Origin: Streptomyces sp. CBMA291
GTDB taxonomy: Bacteria > Actinomycetota > Actinomycetes > Streptomycetales > Streptomycetaceae
Reading direction: 5' to 3'
DNA: 64,000 nt
Assembly: GCF_014596525.1 (NCBI RefSeq)
Contig: NZ_MSJP01000028.1
Span: 1-64,000, forward strand
Shown here: one piece after another, positions 1 to 9,136 of the stretch
How positions within the stretch are numbered: position 1 is the first letter of the stretch
Layout of the letters: every line of letters starts with the position of its first letter
Notes under the pieces: generated by a model
Database searches by the model: none
Told to the model about the DNA's origin: nothing
The model's input: only the letters and a program-made list of their open reading frames with translations
Made by a program: the position numbers and the translations under genes

Positions 1-1
1 G

Positions 2-142
2 GTCGTCGAACGCACCAACGCCTGGATCCACGGCTTCCGGCGCCTACGGATCCGCTGGGACATCCGCGACGACATCCACGAAGCCTTCCTGAAACTCGCC
101 TGCTGCGTGATCACCTACAGACGAGTCAAAGCATTGTGTTAG
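2..142 (+). CDS. IS5-family transposase, C-terminal fragment (cut by window edge)
   Basis: An open frame enters from the left edge and gives the last 46 residues of a transposase, starting VVERTNAWIHGFRRLRIRW and ending at TAG 140-142. The VERTNAW..FRRLR..W signature, followed by DIHEAFLKLACCVITYRR, is typical of the C-terminal end of IS5/IS4-like DDE transposases of actinobacteria; the glutamate of VERTNAW is probably the catalytic E. The upstream part lies outside the window, so it cannot be judged whether the element is intact. The reading frame stops only six bases before the GNAT stop codon on the other strand, so the insertion sequence end must lie within a few tens of bases of 142. Confidence 0.8.
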   Translation, partial: VVERTNAWIHGFRRLRIRWDIRDDIHEAFLKLACCVITYRRVKALC

Positions 143-148
143 CTCCTC

Positions 149-766
149 TTAGAGGGGCCGCAGGGCCGGTTCCTTCTGTACGGCGCCGAGGAGGCGGTCG
201 AGGGCCATCTCCACGTCCTCCTTCCAGGAGAGCGCCGTACGGAGATCCAGCCGCAGCCTCGGGAAGGCCGGGTGCGGCCGTACGGTCTTGAAGCCCACCG
301 CCAGGAGGTGATCCGCCGGCAGCACACAGGCCGGTTCCTTCCAGCGCGCGTCCCCGAAAGCCTCGATCGCCTTGAACCCGCGCCGCAGCAGATCCTTGGC
401 CACCGTCTGCACGACCACCCTGCCAAGCCCCTGCCCCTGATAGCCGGGCATGATCCACGCCGTCATCAGCTGTACCGCGTCGGCGGCCACCGGACTCGTC
501 GGGAAGGCCGTCGATCTCGGTACATAGGCCGGGGGAGCGTAGAGAACGAAGCCGACCGGCACGTCGTCGACATAGACGACCCGGCCGCAGGAGCCCCACT
601 CCAGGAGAACGCCCGAGATCCAGGCCTCCTTCTCCGGCTCCGCGCGCCCCGCCTTCAGGGCAGCCTCGCCACTGACCGGGTCGAGCTCCCAGAACACACA
701 GGAGCGACACCGCTTGGGCAGATCCGGAAGGTTGTCCAGCGTGAGCGGTACGAGCCGACGCCCCAC
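149..766 (-). CDS. GNAT-family N-acetyltransferase
   Basis: Predicted 205-residue acetyltransferase; the substrate is unknown. The acetyl-CoA pyrophosphate loop is visible as GYQGQGLGRVVV, preceded by a hydrophobic strand (VQLMTAWIMP), the usual GNAT motif A. A CRSCVFWE segment lies near the N-terminus. The GTG at 766 was chosen because GAGGAG lies about five bases upstream; an in-frame upstream extension to 856 has no such site and would run through arginine-rich, unlikely sequence. The gene follows parB on the same strand after about 220 bases that hold a strong hairpin, so it is probably transcribed separately. Its 3' end abuts the transposase fragment. A GNAT gene beside parB is, as I recall, usual in streptomycetes. 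Confidence 0.82.
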   Translation of the reverse strand: MGRRLVPLTLDNLPDLPKRCRSCVFWELDPVSGEAALKAGRAEPEKEAWISGVLLEWGSCGRVVYVDDVPVGFVLYAPPAYVPRSTAFPTSPVAADAVQLMTAWIMPGYQGQGLGRVVVQTVAKDLLRRGFKAIEAFGDARWKEPACVLPADHLLAVGFKTVRPHPAFPRLRLDLRTALSWKEDVEMALDRLLGAVQKEPALRPL

Positions 767-856
767 GGCAGCTCCTCGTTTCCCTCGCCGACGAGTACGG
801 ATACGCCTTTCGAATCGTATCGATCGGGAGATCGGGAGGACACCGCTCACAGGCAA

Positions 857-900
857 AGGGCGGGCCGCGTTCCGGTGAAGACCGGAGCGTGGCCCGCCCT
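857..900. terminator. Strong hairpin between parB and the GNAT gene
   Basis: AGGGCGGGCC (857-866) pairs perfectly with GGCCCGCCCT (891-900), with an inner TCCGGT/ACCGGA stem around a GAAG loop. It has no long T-run, as is common for actinobacterial terminators. It lies downstream of parB and upstream of the GNAT start. Confidence 0.6.
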
Positions 901-906
901 GGGCGG

Positions 907-958
907 CCTCGGGACGGCGGGAGGGGCCAGCCCTTCCCGCCCTCGGGACGGCGGGAGG
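907..958. repeat. 18-bp direct repeat after parB
   Basis: CCTCGGGACGGCGGGAGG occurs twice, at 907-924 and 941-958, separated by 16 bases. The repeat lies between the hairpin at 857-900 and the parB stop. No function is apparent. Confidence 0.6.
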
Positions 959-985
959 ACGGTCCCTCCACGCCTCCTCTCGCTG

Positions 986-2095
986 CTACCCCTTCGGGCT
1001 CTTGGCGTCCGTCTCGCCGTGCTTCTGGTCCATGACGCGGCCCTCTCCGGGGGCCATGGTCGACAGAATCCGCTCCAGATCTTCTATCGAGGCGAACTCG
1101 ACGACGATCTTGCCCTTCTTCTGGCCGAGGTCGACCTTCACCCGGGTGTCGAAGCGGTCCGAGAGCCGGGTGGCGAGATCGGTGAGCGCGGGCGCCACCC
1201 GGGTCCCCGCACGGGGGCCCTTCGCCTTGATCTCGCCGGTGGGCGCCTCGGAGCCCATGAGGCTCACGATCTCCTCCACGGAACGTACCGAGAGCCCCTC
1301 GGCGACGATCCGGTACGCGAGCTTGTCCTGGGCCTCCGGATCCTCCACCCCGAGCAGGGCGCGGGCGTGGCCGGCGGAGAGCACTCCGGCGGCGACCCGG
1401 CGCTGCACCGCCGGGGGGAGGCGCAGAAGGCGCAGCGTGTTGGAGATCTGCGGGCGGGAGCGCCCGATCCGCTCCGCGAGCTGGTCGTGGGTGCAGCCGA
1501 AGTCCTTGAGCAGCTGCTCGTAGGCGTGTGCCTCTTCGATCGCGTTCAGCTGGGCGCGGTGCAGGTTCTCCAGGAGGGCGTCCAGGAGCATCTTCTCGTC
1601 GTCGGTGTCCCGGACGATCGCGGGGATGCGCTCCAGACCGGCCGCCTTGGAGGCGCGCAGCCTCCGCTCGCCCATGACCAGCTCGTAGCTCTCGGCGTCG
1701 GTCCTGCGCACCACGACGGGCTGGAGGAGGCCGACCTCCTTGATGGAGACGACGAGTTCGGCGAGGGCGTCCTCGTCGAAGATCTCGCGCGGCTGGTGCC
1801 GGTTGGGCACGATCGCGTCAAGTGGAAGCTCGGTGAAGTAGGCGCCCGCCGGGGGCTCCGGCAGGACGGGGACCCCCGCGCCGCCACGGAGCCGCAGGGA
1901 GTCCGGGGACTGCCCGCTCTGCGGGAGGTTCGCCAGCTTCGCGGCGGCCACTCCCCGGCCCGGGGGCAGCACCGGGACCGCCGTGGGGGAGACCGTGCCG
2001 GTCCCGGCGGTGGTCGTCGGCACCTGCCGCTCCGGGGAAGCCGCGGGAATCAGCGCACCGAGTCCACGTCCCAGTCCTCTGCGTCGCTCGCTCAC
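986..2095 (-). CDS. parB: Chromosome partitioning protein ParB
   Basis: A 369-residue centromere-binding CTPase that loads on parS sites and spreads to form the segregation complex. The N-terminus MSERRRGLGRGLGALIP is the conserved ParA-contacting motif. The ParB/Srx CTPase core follows around residues 100-190, with VMGERRLRA (the GERR box) and an ENLHRAQLNAIEEA segment, then an HTH (QLAERIGRSRPQISNTLRLLRLP) and a C-terminal dimerisation domain. A glycine/proline/alanine-rich linker of about 70 residues after the N-terminus is longer than in most bacteria but usual for Streptomyces. The GTG start at 2095 has GGAGGGG just upstream and overlaps the parA stop by four bases (GTGA), so the two are translationally coupled. 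Confidence 0.97.
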   Translation of the reverse strand: MSERRRGLGRGLGALIPAASPERQVPTTTAGTGTVSPTAVPVLPPGRGVAAAKLANLPQSGQSPDSLRLRGGAGVPVLPEPPAGAYFTELPLDAIVPNRHQPREIFDEDALAELVVSIKEVGLLQPVVVRRTDAESYELVMGERRLRASKAAGLERIPAIVRDTDDEKMLLDALLENLHRAQLNAIEEAHAYEQLLKDFGCTHDQLAERIGRSRPQISNTLRLLRLPPAVQRRVAAGVLSAGHARALLGVEDPEAQDKLAYRIVAEGLSVRSVEEIVSLMGSEAPTGEIKAKGPRAGTRVAPALTDLATRLSDRFDTRVKVDLGQKKGKIVVEFASIEDLERILSTMAPGEGRVMDQKHGETDAKSPKG

Positions 2096-3171
2096 TGCAT
2101 CCCCTCCGACATACTGCGCTGGTTGTTCTGGTGCCCGGTCTGGTGGGCGTGGTGCGGGTCGTAGTGCATGGCCGCCCCCCGCAGGGCGATCTCACGGGCC
2201 GCTTCGAGGTACGACAGGGCGCCGCTGGAGCCCGGGTCGTAGGTGAGGACCGTCTGCCCGTAGCTCGGTGCCTCCGAGATGCGGACCGAGCGCGGAATGC
2301 TGGTCCGCAGGACTTCCTCGGCGAAGTGGGTGCGCACTTCTTCGGCGACCTGGGAGGCGAGCCTCGTCCGGCCGTCGTACATGGTGAGCAGGATCGTCGA
2401 GACGTGCAGTCCGGGGTTGAGATGCCCCCGGACGAGTTCGACGTTCCGCAGGAGCTGCCCGAGTCCTTCCAGGGCGTAGTACTCGCACTGGATCGGGATC
2501 AGCACCTCCGCTCCGGCCACCATGGCGTTGACCGTCAGGAGGCCGAGGGAGGGCGGGCAGTCGATCAGGATGTAGTCGAGAGGCTGCTCATAGGCCTGGA
2601 TGGCCCGCTGGAGCCTGCTCTCCCGGGCCACCAGCGACACCAGCTCGATCTCCGCACCGGCGAGATCGATGGTGGCGGGGGCGCAGAAGAGGCCTTCCAC
2701 GTCGAGGACGGGCTGCACCACTTCGGAGAGCGGTCGGCTGTCCACCAGGACGTCGTAGATCGAGGGGACCTCGGCGTGGTGATCGATCCCGAGCGCCGTC
2801 GAGGCGTTGCCCTGCGGGTCCAGGTCGACGACCAGGACGCGGGCGCCGTGGAGGGCCAGGGAGGCGGCCAGATTGACCGTCGTGGTCGTCTTGCCCACGC
2901 CGCCCTTCTGGTTGGCGACCACCATGACACGCGTCTGAGCAGGGCGGGGCAGCCCCTCACCGGCACGGCCCAGGGCCTCTACCGCCAGTTGGGCGGCGCG
3001 ACCGATGGGGGTGTCGTCCATCGGGGGAGGTGTTTCACGTGAAACATCCTCCCCCACCGATTCGGCTCGGGGACCGGGGACCGGGTCGGTCATCGGTCCC
3101 GCGATGTTGGCGTCGGACCGCAAGGATTCACTCTCCTCGGCTTCAGGCTCGCGATGTGAAGAGCCTGCCAT
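2092..3171 (-). CDS. parA: Chromosome partitioning ATPase ParA (Soj family)
   Basis: A deviant-Walker ATPase that moves ParB-parS complexes, in Streptomyces mainly during sporulation septation. The deviant Walker A motif VMVVANQKGGVGKTTTTVN starts after about 100 residues; DLDPQGNAST and LIDCPPSLGLLTVN (Walker B region) follow. The ATG at 3171 (MAGSSHREP) is the likeliest start from recalled homologues, giving 359 residues. The frame remains open to 3348, where it would begin with a GTG inside a parS site, which is implausible. Shorter starts at MTDPVP or MDDTPI also remain possible, since no candidate has a strong Shine-Dalgarno. The disordered leader contains residues VSRET encoded by an internal parS site. 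Confidence 0.95.
   Translation of the reverse strand: MAGSSHREPEAEESESLRSDANIAGPMTDPVPGPRAESVGEDVSRETPPPMDDTPIGRAAQLAVEALGRAGEGLPRPAQTRVMVVANQKGGVGKTTTTVNLAASLALHGARVLVVDLDPQGNASTALGIDHHAEVPSIYDVLVDSRPLSEVVQPVLDVEGLFCAPATIDLAGAEIELVSLVARESRLQRAIQAYEQPLDYILIDCPPSLGLLTVNAMVAGAEVLIPIQCEYYALEGLGQLLRNVELVRGHLNPGLHVSTILLTMYDGRTRLASQVAEEVRTHFAEEVLRTSIPRSVRISEAPSYGQTVLTYDPGSSGALSYLEAAREIALRGAAMHYDPHHAHQTGHQNNQRSMSEGMQ
3031..3046. promoter_or_regulatory. parS site inside the parA 5' coding region
   Basis: TGTTTCACGTGAAACA is a perfect 16-bp palindromic parS, the ParB binding sequence conserved from Bacillus to Streptomyces. It lies within the disordered N-terminal part of parA. Confidence 0.97.
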
Positions 3172-3331
3172 GCTTCCGGGGTCGTGAACCAGCGAGGTCG
3201 GTGGTTCTGTGGATGAATCCGCCTCTGGGGACAACTCCGTGACCCTCGCGGGTGGATTCACACGGGATCTCTGGTCCCGGGCTGTGACAGCCGCGCGCCC
3301 GCGACTGATCATCCCTTGCAGCAGTGAGCGA

Positions 3332-3347
3332 CGTTTCACGTGAAACA
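3332..3347. promoter_or_regulatory. parS site upstream of parA
   Basis: CGTTTCACGTGAAACA has the perfect GTTTCACGTGAAAC core. It lies between parA and rsmG, close to where the parAB promoter would be expected, so ParB loading there could also affect parAB transcription. Confidence 0.96.
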
Positions 3348-3407
3348 CGATGCCCCTGCTGCTTCACCGGGACCGTTCGACACTCCGAAATGGGGCGTAT
3401 ACGGAAC

Positions 3408-4124
3408 TTAGCGACGTCGGCGGGTCTTGCTCGTCCGGGCCGCCTTGGCCCGCTTGGCCGCGAACCGTACGCCACCGGGGCTCTCCCCGACCTCCACCCG
3501 CACGACCGTGGAGAGCGGGTCGACGATCCCCTCGCCCACGTGCAGCACCGAGGTCTCCACCACACCGAGGCGGGAGAGCGCGGCGCGGGCACCGTTGATC
3601 TCCTCCTCCGCGGTGTCGCCCTTGAGCGCCAGCATCTCGCCGTACGGCCGCAGCAGGGGAACGCCCCAGCCGGCCAGCCGGTCGAGCGGGGCCACCGCGC
3701 GGGCGGTCACCACATGGACCGGGGTGATCTTCCCGAGCATCTCCTCGGCCCGCCCGCGGACCACGGTCACATGGTCGAGCCCGAGCAGCTCGACGACCTC
3801 CTGAAGGAAGTTCGTCCGGCGCAGGAGGGGCTCAAGGAGGGTGATCTTCAGGTCGGGCCGGACCAGCGCCAGCGGGATGCCGGGAAGGCCGGCGCCCGAG
3901 CCCACATCGCAGACCGTGACGCCCTCGGGGACGACCTCCGAGAGGACGGCGCAGTTCAGCAGATGGCGTTCCCAGAGCCTGGGGACCTCGCGCGGGCCGA
4001 TGAGACCGCGCTTCACGCCCGCGTCCGCAAGAAGCTCCGCGTACCGCACGGCCTCCGGGAAGTACTCGCCGAAGACTGTCCGCGCCTGCTCCGGAGCCTC
4101 GGGGAGCTCCGCTGCCTCCGTCAC
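3408..4124 (-). CDS. rsmG: 16S rRNA (guanine-N7) methyltransferase RsmG (GidB)
   Basis: SAM-dependent methyltransferase, 238 residues, that modifies G527 of 16S rRNA in the streptomycin-binding region; loss in Streptomyces gives low-level streptomycin resistance. Family marks: HLLNCAVLSEVVPEG, the SAM-binding VCDVGSGAGLPGIPLAL, and RGRAEEM. A basic arginine/lysine tail (KRAKAARTSKTRRRR) ends the protein. The GTG at 4124 was chosen for the GGAAGGA site seven to eight bases upstream and the known MTEAAELPE-type N-terminus; an upstream in-frame start at 4148 lacks a ribosome-binding site. It is separated from jag by a terminator and so probably has its own promoter. Confidence 0.96.
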   Translation of the reverse strand: MTEAAELPEAPEQARTVFGEYFPEAVRYAELLADAGVKRGLIGPREVPRLWERHLLNCAVLSEVVPEGVTVCDVGSGAGLPGIPLALVRPDLKITLLEPLLRRTNFLQEVVELLGLDHVTVVRGRAEEMLGKITPVHVVTARAVAPLDRLAGWGVPLLRPYGEMLALKGDTAEEEINGARAALSRLGVVETSVLHVGEGIVDPLSTVVRVEVGESPGGVRFAAKRAKAARTSKTRRRR

Positions 4125-4198
4125 GGGAACCGTCCTTCCGTACCGCACGCGTCGCGTGCGAGCGCACTGTGGTGGCTGACTATCAAGGCTGACAAAGA

Positions 4199-4230
4199 TC
4201 GGCCCCGCCTGTTGAACAGACGGGGCCGAG
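4199..4230 (-). terminator. Terminator after jag
   Basis: A GGCCCCG stem (about 4201-4207) pairs with CGGGGCC (about 4221-4227). Further pairing toward the loop includes CTGTT/AACAG, and on the minus strand the hairpin is followed by GATCTTTGTC. It ends the rpmH-rnpA-yidD-yidC-jag unit before rsmG. Confidence 0.7.
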
Positions 4231-4243
4231 ACTACGTGAGGGG

Positions 4244-4756
4244 TCAGGCCGGGAGCACGACGACGAAGCGCTGCGGCTCCTCGCCCTCGGACTCGCTGCG
4301 CAGACCGGCGGCGGCGATCGCGTCGTGCACGACCTTGCGCTCGAACGGCGTCATCGGGTCCAGCTTGACCGGCTGGCCCGAGGTCTTCACGTCGTTCGCG
4401 GCCTTGGCGCCCAGCTCGGCCAGCTCGGCGCGCTTCTTGGCCCGGAAACCGGCGATGTCCAGCATCAGACGGCTGCGGTCGCCGGTCTCGCGGTGCACGG
4501 CGAGACGGGTCAGCTCCTGGAGCGCCTCCAGGACCTCGCCGTCGCGGCCCACGAGCTTCTGGAGCTCGCGGCTGGCGGAGTCGCTGATGATCGAGACCGC
4601 GGCGCGGTCCGCCTCGACGTCCATGTCGATGTCGCCGTCGAGGTCGGCGATGTCGAGCAGGCCTTCGAGGTAGTCGGCCGCGATCTCACCCTCCTGCTCC
4701 AGGCGGGTCAGGGTGTCGCCGCCCTCGGCGGCGGCGGGGATGGTGCCTTCCGTCAC
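4244..4756 (-). CDS. jag: Jag/KhpB-like RNA-binding protein (KH and R3H domains)
   Basis: A 170-residue single-stranded nucleic-acid-binding protein. A KH-like segment spans about residues 50-120 (RELQKLVGRDGEVLEALQEL, then LMLDIAGFRAKKRAEL) and an R3H domain about 115-165 (MTPFERKVVHDAIAA). The N-terminus is acidic. The GTG at 4756 has AGGAG about seven bases upstream. It sits 29 bases after yidC on the same strand. Members of the family act in small-RNA binding and cell-envelope control; a specific role here is inferred only from conserved linkage to yidC. Confidence 0.9.
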   Translation of the reverse strand: MTEGTIPAAAEGGDTLTRLEQEGEIAADYLEGLLDIADLDGDIDMDVEADRAAVSIISDSASRELQKLVGRDGEVLEALQELTRLAVHRETGDRSRLMLDIAGFRAKKRAELAELGAKAANDVKTSGQPVKLDPMTPFERKVVHDAIAAAGLRSESEGEEPQRFVVVLPA

Positions 4757-4785
4757 GGATGGACTCCTTCTGGCTTCGGGGCGGC

Positions 4786-6087
4786 TTACTTCTTGGAGGA
4801 CGGGTGCTTGGGCCGCTGCGGGCCCTTGCGCTGGCCGGACTTGCCCTGGCGGGAGCCTCCGGAGTTGGCGCGGCTCGGACGGGCGGGCTTGTCGGCCGGG
4901 GTCTCGTCCTTCGCCTCGGCCTGGTCCGCGGGCTTCTTCTCCAGCGAGGGGGCCGTGTCCTCGGCGGTCGGCTCGGCGGCCGTCGCCTCGGTGTCCTTGA
5001 CCGCGTCCTTGGCCACACCGGACTGGCGCTGGGACTTGGTCTGGCGCTTGGGCTGCTGGCGCTTGGCGGTACCGGCCTCGGCCTCGGCGGCGGCGGTGTC
5101 GCTCTTGATCACGGTGCCGTCGGGCTGGGCGGCGAAGCCGGCCTTGGCGAGGCTCGTGACGAAGCGGCGCTCGTTCTCGTTGCGGTCGCCGCCCTTGGCG
5201 ACGATGACCTTGACCATGGCCTTGCGGCGGCGGCCGCGGACCTCACCGTGCAGGGCGACGTTCTTCACGAGGCGCTGGAGGTAGGAGTCCTGGGCCTTGC
5301 TGCCCGGCGTCGGGTTCTGGTTGATCACGTACATCTGCTGGCCCATGGTCCACACGTTGGTGGTCAGCCAGTAGACGAGGACACCGACGGGGAAGTTGAT
5401 GCCCATGACGGCGAAGATCACCGGGAAGATGTACATGAGCATCTTCTGCTGCTGCATGTACGGCGTCTTCACGGTGAGGTCGACGTTCTTCATCATCAGC
5501 TGGCGCTGGGTGAAGAACTGCGAGGCCGACATCATGATGATCATGATCGCGGTGACGATGCGGACATCGGTCAGCGAGGCGTCGAGCGCGGCGACCTTCT
5601 CCGGGCTGTCCATGAACTTGGCGGCCAGCGGCGCGCCGAAGATGTGGGCCTGACGGGCGCTGGCGAGCAGCGGGCCGTCGATGACGCCGATCTCCTTGCC
5701 GGAGGCGATGCCGGAGAGCACGTGGTACAGCGCGAAGAAGAACGGCGACTGGGCCAGGATGGGAAGGCACGAGGAGAGCGGGTTGGTGCCCGTCTCCTTG
5801 TACAGCTTCATCATCTCTTCGGACTGACGCTGCTTGTCGCTCTTGTAGCGCTCCTGGATCGCCTTCATCTTCGGCTGGAGCGCCTGCATGTTCCGCGTCG
5901 ACTTGATCTGCTTGACGAACAGCGGGATCAGACAGATACGGATCAGGACCACGAGGGACACGATGGACAGACCCCAGGCCCAGCCCGTGTCAGGGCCGAA
6001 GATCGCCCCGTACATCTTGTGGAACTGGACGATGACCCAGGAAACGGGCCAGGTGATGAAGCTGAACAGACTGGCGATCGTGTCCAC
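4786..6087 (-). CDS. yidC: Membrane protein insertase YidC/OxaI family
   Basis: A 433-residue inner-membrane insertase that helps integrate and fold membrane proteins with or without Sec. The N-terminus [20 protein letters not shown] is a membrane segment. Further hydrophobic segments include [26 protein letters not shown], the one carrying the conserved positively charged groove residue of the family. The lengthy Ala/Glu/Lys/Pro-rich C-terminal tail (about 140 residues after NENERRF) is cytoplasmic and longer than in Gram-negative YidC. The GTG at 6087 has GGAG upstream; it lies three bases after the yidD stop. Confidence 0.96.
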   Translation of the reverse strand: MDTIASLFSFITWPVSWVIVQFHKMYGAIFGPDTGWAWGLSIVSLVVLIRICLIPLFVKQIKSTRNMQALQPKMKAIQERYKSDKQRQSEEMMKLYKETGTNPLSSCLPILAQSPFFFALYHVLSGIASGKEIGVIDGPLLASARQAHIFGAPLAAKFMDSPEKVAALDASLTDVRIVTAIMIIMMSASQFFTQRQLMMKNVDLTVKTPYMQQQKMLMYIFPVIFAVMGINFPVGVLVYWLTTNVWTMGQQMYVINQNPTPGSKAQDSYLQRLVKNVALHGEVRGRRRKAMVKVIVAKGGDRNENERRFVTSLAKAGFAAQPDGTVIKSDTAAAEAEAGTAKRQQPKRQTKSQRQSGVAKDAVKDTEATAAEPTAEDTAPSLEKKPADQAEAKDETPADKPARPSRANSGGSRQGKSGQRKGPQRPKHPSSKK

Positions 6088-6090
6088 TAA

Positions 6091-6417
6091 TCAGGCTCCT
6101 TGAGCATTGGGCGAGGTCTCGGCGGCCGGGCTCGTCTCGGCGGTGGACCCGCCCTTGTCGCCGCGCAGCGCGTTCCGCAGCATTTCGTGCCAGCGGGGGC
6201 GCTTGCGCGGGGGGACATGGTCCACACCTCCGGGCGACCACGGGTTGCACCGCAGGATGCGCCAGGCGGTCAGGGCCGTCCCCTTGATCGCGCCATGCCG
6301 GTCGATGGCCGTGAATCCATAGTGGGAACACGACGGGTAGTACCGGCAGACGGGCCCGAGCAGAGGGCTGATCGTCCACTGGTACAGCTTGATGAGAGCC
6401 AGCAGCGGGTACTTCAT
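6091..6417 (-). CDS. yidD: Membrane protein insertion efficiency factor YidD
   Basis: A 108-residue (DUF37/YidD) protein with the family signature [27 protein letters not shown], including the CRYYPSCS cysteine pair, followed by [13 protein letters not shown]. It is membrane-associated and is thought to assist insertion of YidC clients. Its start overlaps the end of rnpA by four bases (ATGA), so translation is coupled. Confidence 0.95.
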   Translation of the reverse strand: MKYPLLALIKLYQWTISPLLGPVCRYYPSCSHYGFTAIDRHGAIKGTALTAWRILRCNPWSPGGVDHVPPRKRPRWHEMLRNALRGDKGGSTAETSPAAETSPNAQGA

Positions 6418-6785
6418 CGCGTGCCCCCTCCCAGCAGCCGCTGAAGAGCGGCGTCCAGGTCTCGGGCCAGCTGTGTGTGGTCGGCGTCACCGGCTCCGGG
6501 CAACGCCCGTACGACCACCAGGCTACCGGCGGGCAGCTCGGTGAGGCGGTCGCGGACGAGATGGCGGAGGCGACGCTTGACTTGGTTGCGTACGACCGCC
6601 CCGCCCACGGCTTTGCTCACGACGAAACCCGCACGCGTCGGGGGAGCGTTCTCCCCAGGCGTGTGCGGGTCCGTTGCACCGCTGCGTAGGTGGACGACGA
6701 GGAGCGGGCGACCGGCCCGACGCCCTCGGCGTACCGCAGTTGCGAAGTCCTCGCGCCGCCTCAGCCGATTCTCGGTAGGCAGCAC
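6414..6785 (-). CDS. rnpA: Ribonuclease P protein component
   Basis: A 123-residue basic protein that binds RNase P RNA for 5' tRNA maturation. The N-terminus [23 protein letters not shown] and the signature [14 protein letters not shown] (the RNR box) are diagnostic. The GTG at 6785 matches the known N-terminus of the family; the frame extends upstream to 6908, but that extension overlaps rpmH out of frame and is not credible. It lies 22 bases downstream of rpmH. Confidence 0.96.
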   Translation of the reverse strand: MLPTENRLRRREDFATAVRRGRRAGRPLLVVHLRSGATDPHTPGENAPPTRAGFVVSKAVGGAVVRNQVKRRLRHLVRDRLTELPAGSLVVVRALPGAGDADHTQLARDLDAALQRLLGGGTR

Positions 6786-6807
6786 GTCATGACCTGTTTG
6801 AGAAGGA

Positions 6808-6945
6808 TCAGGCGGACAGGCTCGCGCGACCCTTGGAACGGCGGTTCGCCAGGATGGCGCGGCCGGCACGGGTACGCATGCGCAGGCGGAAGCCGTGGGT
6901 CTTGGCACGACGACGGTTGTTCGGCTGGAAGGTGCGCTTGCTCAC
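6808..6945 (-). CDS. rpmH: 50S ribosomal protein L34
   Basis: A 45-residue ribosomal protein, too short for automatic gene lists. The minus-strand translation begins [20 protein letters not shown] and ends KGRASLSA, the complete L34 signature. The GTG start at 6945 has GGAG eight bases upstream. First gene of the rpmH-rnpA-yidD-yidC-jag run, divergent from dnaA, as in nearly all bacteria. Confidence 0.98.
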   Translation of the reverse strand: MSKRTFQPNNRRRAKTHGFRLRMRTRAGRAILANRRSKGRASLSA

Positions 6946-7341
6946 TCGGGGGCTCCAGAAATGATTCGTAGATGGCGGGACATCGCCTGGCTGTCACCGT
7001 GCGCCCACGAGTAGCTCGCAATACGCCCGAGTGCACCGCTACACGGACAGTCACCGTGATCTTTGCCCATCGGAGGCAGGCGGCAGCAGCCATCGACAAC
7101 TCGACCTGGCTACGGTACGCGCGGCTACGCCATCCGGTCAAACCGACCTGTCGCCACCCCCCATTGTGCACAGGCTGTGGACAACAACTTGAACCACCTC
7201 ACGAGGCCCGACTACCGTGGGTGGACTCCACAACCTTTTCCCTTCTGTCCTCACCTGTCCTCCTGGACCAGTCCTCACGGACATCGACCCAGCCGTCCCC
7301 GAGAACCACTCCTTCGTGGGACCTGCGAGAAAGCGTGCCCT
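6946..7341. promoter_or_regulatory. Divergent rpmH/dnaA promoter region with DnaA box
   Basis: This 396-base gene-free stretch separates rpmH and dnaA. TGTGGACAA at 7176-7184 is a perfect DnaA box (TTGTCCACA on the minus strand). TTGTGCACA at 7164-7172 is a one-mismatch box four bases away. The pair fits the known autoregulation of dnaA by its product. No promoter element could be fixed with confidence. Confidence 0.8.
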
Positions 7342-9117
7342 GTGGCTGACGTACCTGCCGATCTTGCCGCAGTGTGGCCGCGCGTCCTGGAGCATCTTCT
7401 CGCCGAGGGACAGCAGGGGATCGAGTCCAAGGACAAGCAGTGGATCGAGCGCTGCCAGCCGCTCGCCCTGGTCGCCGACACCGCGCTGCTCGCCGTCCCC
7501 AACGAGTGGGGCAAGCGCGTCCTCGAAGGCCGGCTCGCCCCGCTGATCAGCGAGACCCTCAGCCGTGAGTGCGGCCGGCCGATCCGGATCGCGATCACCG
7601 TCGACGACTCGGTCGGCGAGCCGGCCCCGCCCGCTCCCCCGGTGCAGCAGCCGTCACGGTACGACGAGCACGGGCAGTCCGAGCCGTACGAGAAGTACGA
7701 CGGCTACGGCCACCGTCCGATGTCCGACGACGGGCTGCCCACCGCGCGCCCTGCCTACCCCGACTACTCGCAGTCGCGGCCCGACCCCGGCGCCTGGCCG
7801 CGGACCCAGGAGGACCTGTCCTGGCAGCAGCCGCGGCTCGGCGGCTACCAGGAGCGGCCCCCGTACACCGGCCCCGAGCAGTCCCGGCAGCCGCGCTACG
7901 ACGAGCCCTCGCGGGGTTACGAGCCGCAGCGGCCCGAGCGCGCCGAGCTGCCCGAGGCGCCCGGCCACGGTCCCCGTCCCGGGCCACGGCCCGGCGGTCC
8001 CGGACCCGGTTCCGGCGGCGGTCCGGGGGGCCGCGGCGGGCACGGTTCGGGCACCGGGCAGGAGGCGGGCGCGCCGGGCGAGCAGCACGCGCGGCTGAAT
8101 CCGCGGTATCTCTTCGACACCTTCGTGATCGGTTCCTCGAACCGGTTCGCGCACGCGGCGGCGGTCGCGGTGGCCGAGGCGCCCGCGAAGGCGTACAACC
8201 CGCTCTTCATCTACGGGGAGTCGGGGCTCGGCAAGACCCACCTGCTGCACGCGATCGGGCACTACGCGCGGAGCCTCTACCCGGGCACGCGCGTGCGGTA
8301 CGTGAGCTCGGAGGAGTTCACGAACGAGTTCATCAACTCGATCCGGGACGGCAAGGGCGACGCCTTCCGCAAGCGCTACCGCGATGTGGACATCCTGCTC
8401 GTCGACGACATCCAGTTCCTCGCGAGCAAGGAGTCGACGCAGGAGGAGTTCTTCCACACCTTCAACACCCTGCACAACGCGAACAAACAGATCGTGCTCT
8501 CCTCGGACCGGCCGCCCCGGCAGCTGGTGACCCTGGAGGACCGGCTCCGCAACCGCTTCGAGTGGGGTCTCACCACCGATGTGCAGCCGCCCGAGCTGGA
8601 GACGCGGATCGCGATCCTCCGGAAGAAGGCGGTGCAGGAGCAGCTGAACGCGCCGCCGGAGGTGCTTGAGTTCATCGCCTCCCGGATCTCGCGGAACATC
8701 CGTGAGCTGGAGGGCGCGCTGATCCGGGTGACGGCCTTCGCGAGCCTCAACCGGCAGCCGGTGGACCTGGGGCTGACCGAGATCGTCCTCAAGGACCTCA
8801 TCCCGGGCGGCGAGGACTCGGCGCCGGAGATCACCGCGCCCGCCATCATGGCGGCCACGGCCGACTACTTCGGGCTGACGGTGGAGGACCTGTGCGGATC
8901 GTCGCGCAGCCGCGTCCTGGTGACGGCCCGGCAGATCGCCATGTACCTGTGCCGGGAGCTGACGGACCTTTCGCTGCCGAAGATCGGCGCGCAGTTCGGC
9001 GGACGCGACCATACGACGGTGATGCACGCGGACCGGAAGATCCGCGCGCTGATGGCGGAGCGGCGCTCCATCTACAACCAGGTGACCGAGCTGACCAACC
9101 GCATCAAGAACGGCTGA
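7342..9117 (+). CDS. dnaA: Chromosomal replication initiator protein DnaA
   Basis: A 591-residue initiator ATPase that binds the boxes between here and dnaN and opens the origin. Domain I covers about residues 1-90 ([20 protein letters not shown]). A Pro/Gly/Arg/Tyr-rich domain II of roughly 150 residues is far longer than in E. coli and typical of Streptomyces. Domain III starts at [22 protein letters not shown], with Walker [18 protein letters not shown] and Walker [11 protein letters not shown]. Domain IV ends with the DnaA signature [15 protein letters not shown]. The GTG at 7342 gives the conserved N-terminus; the upstream frame to 7063 would cross the DnaA-box promoter region. Confidence 0.98.
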   Translation: MADVPADLAAVWPRVLEHLLAEGQQGIESKDKQWIERCQPLALVADTALLAVPNEWGKRVLEGRLAPLISETLSRECGRPIRIAITVDDSVGEPAPPAPPVQQPSRYDEHGQSEPYEKYDGYGHRPMSDDGLPTARPAYPDYSQSRPDPGAWPRTQEDLSWQQPRLGGYQERPPYTGPEQSRQPRYDEPSRGYEPQRPERAELPEAPGHGPRPGPRPGGPGPGSGGGPGGRGGHGSGTGQEAGAPGEQHARLNPRYLFDTFVIGSSNRFAHAAAVAVAEAPAKAYNPLFIYGESGLGKTHLLHAIGHYARSLYPGTRVRYVSSEEFTNEFINSIRDGKGDAFRKRYRDVDILLVDDIQFLASKESTQEEFFHTFNTLHNANKQIVLSSDRPPRQLVTLEDRLRNRFEWGLTTDVQPPELETRIAILRKKAVQEQLNAPPEVLEFIASRISRNIRELEGALIRVTAFASLNRQPVDLGLTEIVLKDLIPGGEDSAPEITAPAIMAATADYFGLTVEDLCGSSRSRVLVTARQIAMYLCRELTDLSLPKIGAQFGGRDHTTVMHADRKIRALMAERRSIYNQVTELTNRIKNG

Positions 9118-9136
9118 CGGAGCGGCACGAGCGCCG

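Noticed and set aside
3172..3348. Longer parA starting at a GTG inside a parS site
   Set aside because: The start would be dictated by the parS palindrome, with no ribosome-binding site and a non-conserved leader.
7063..7341. N-terminal extension of DnaA
   Set aside because: It would translate the DnaA-box promoter region, and the conserved N-terminus begins at the GTG at 7342.
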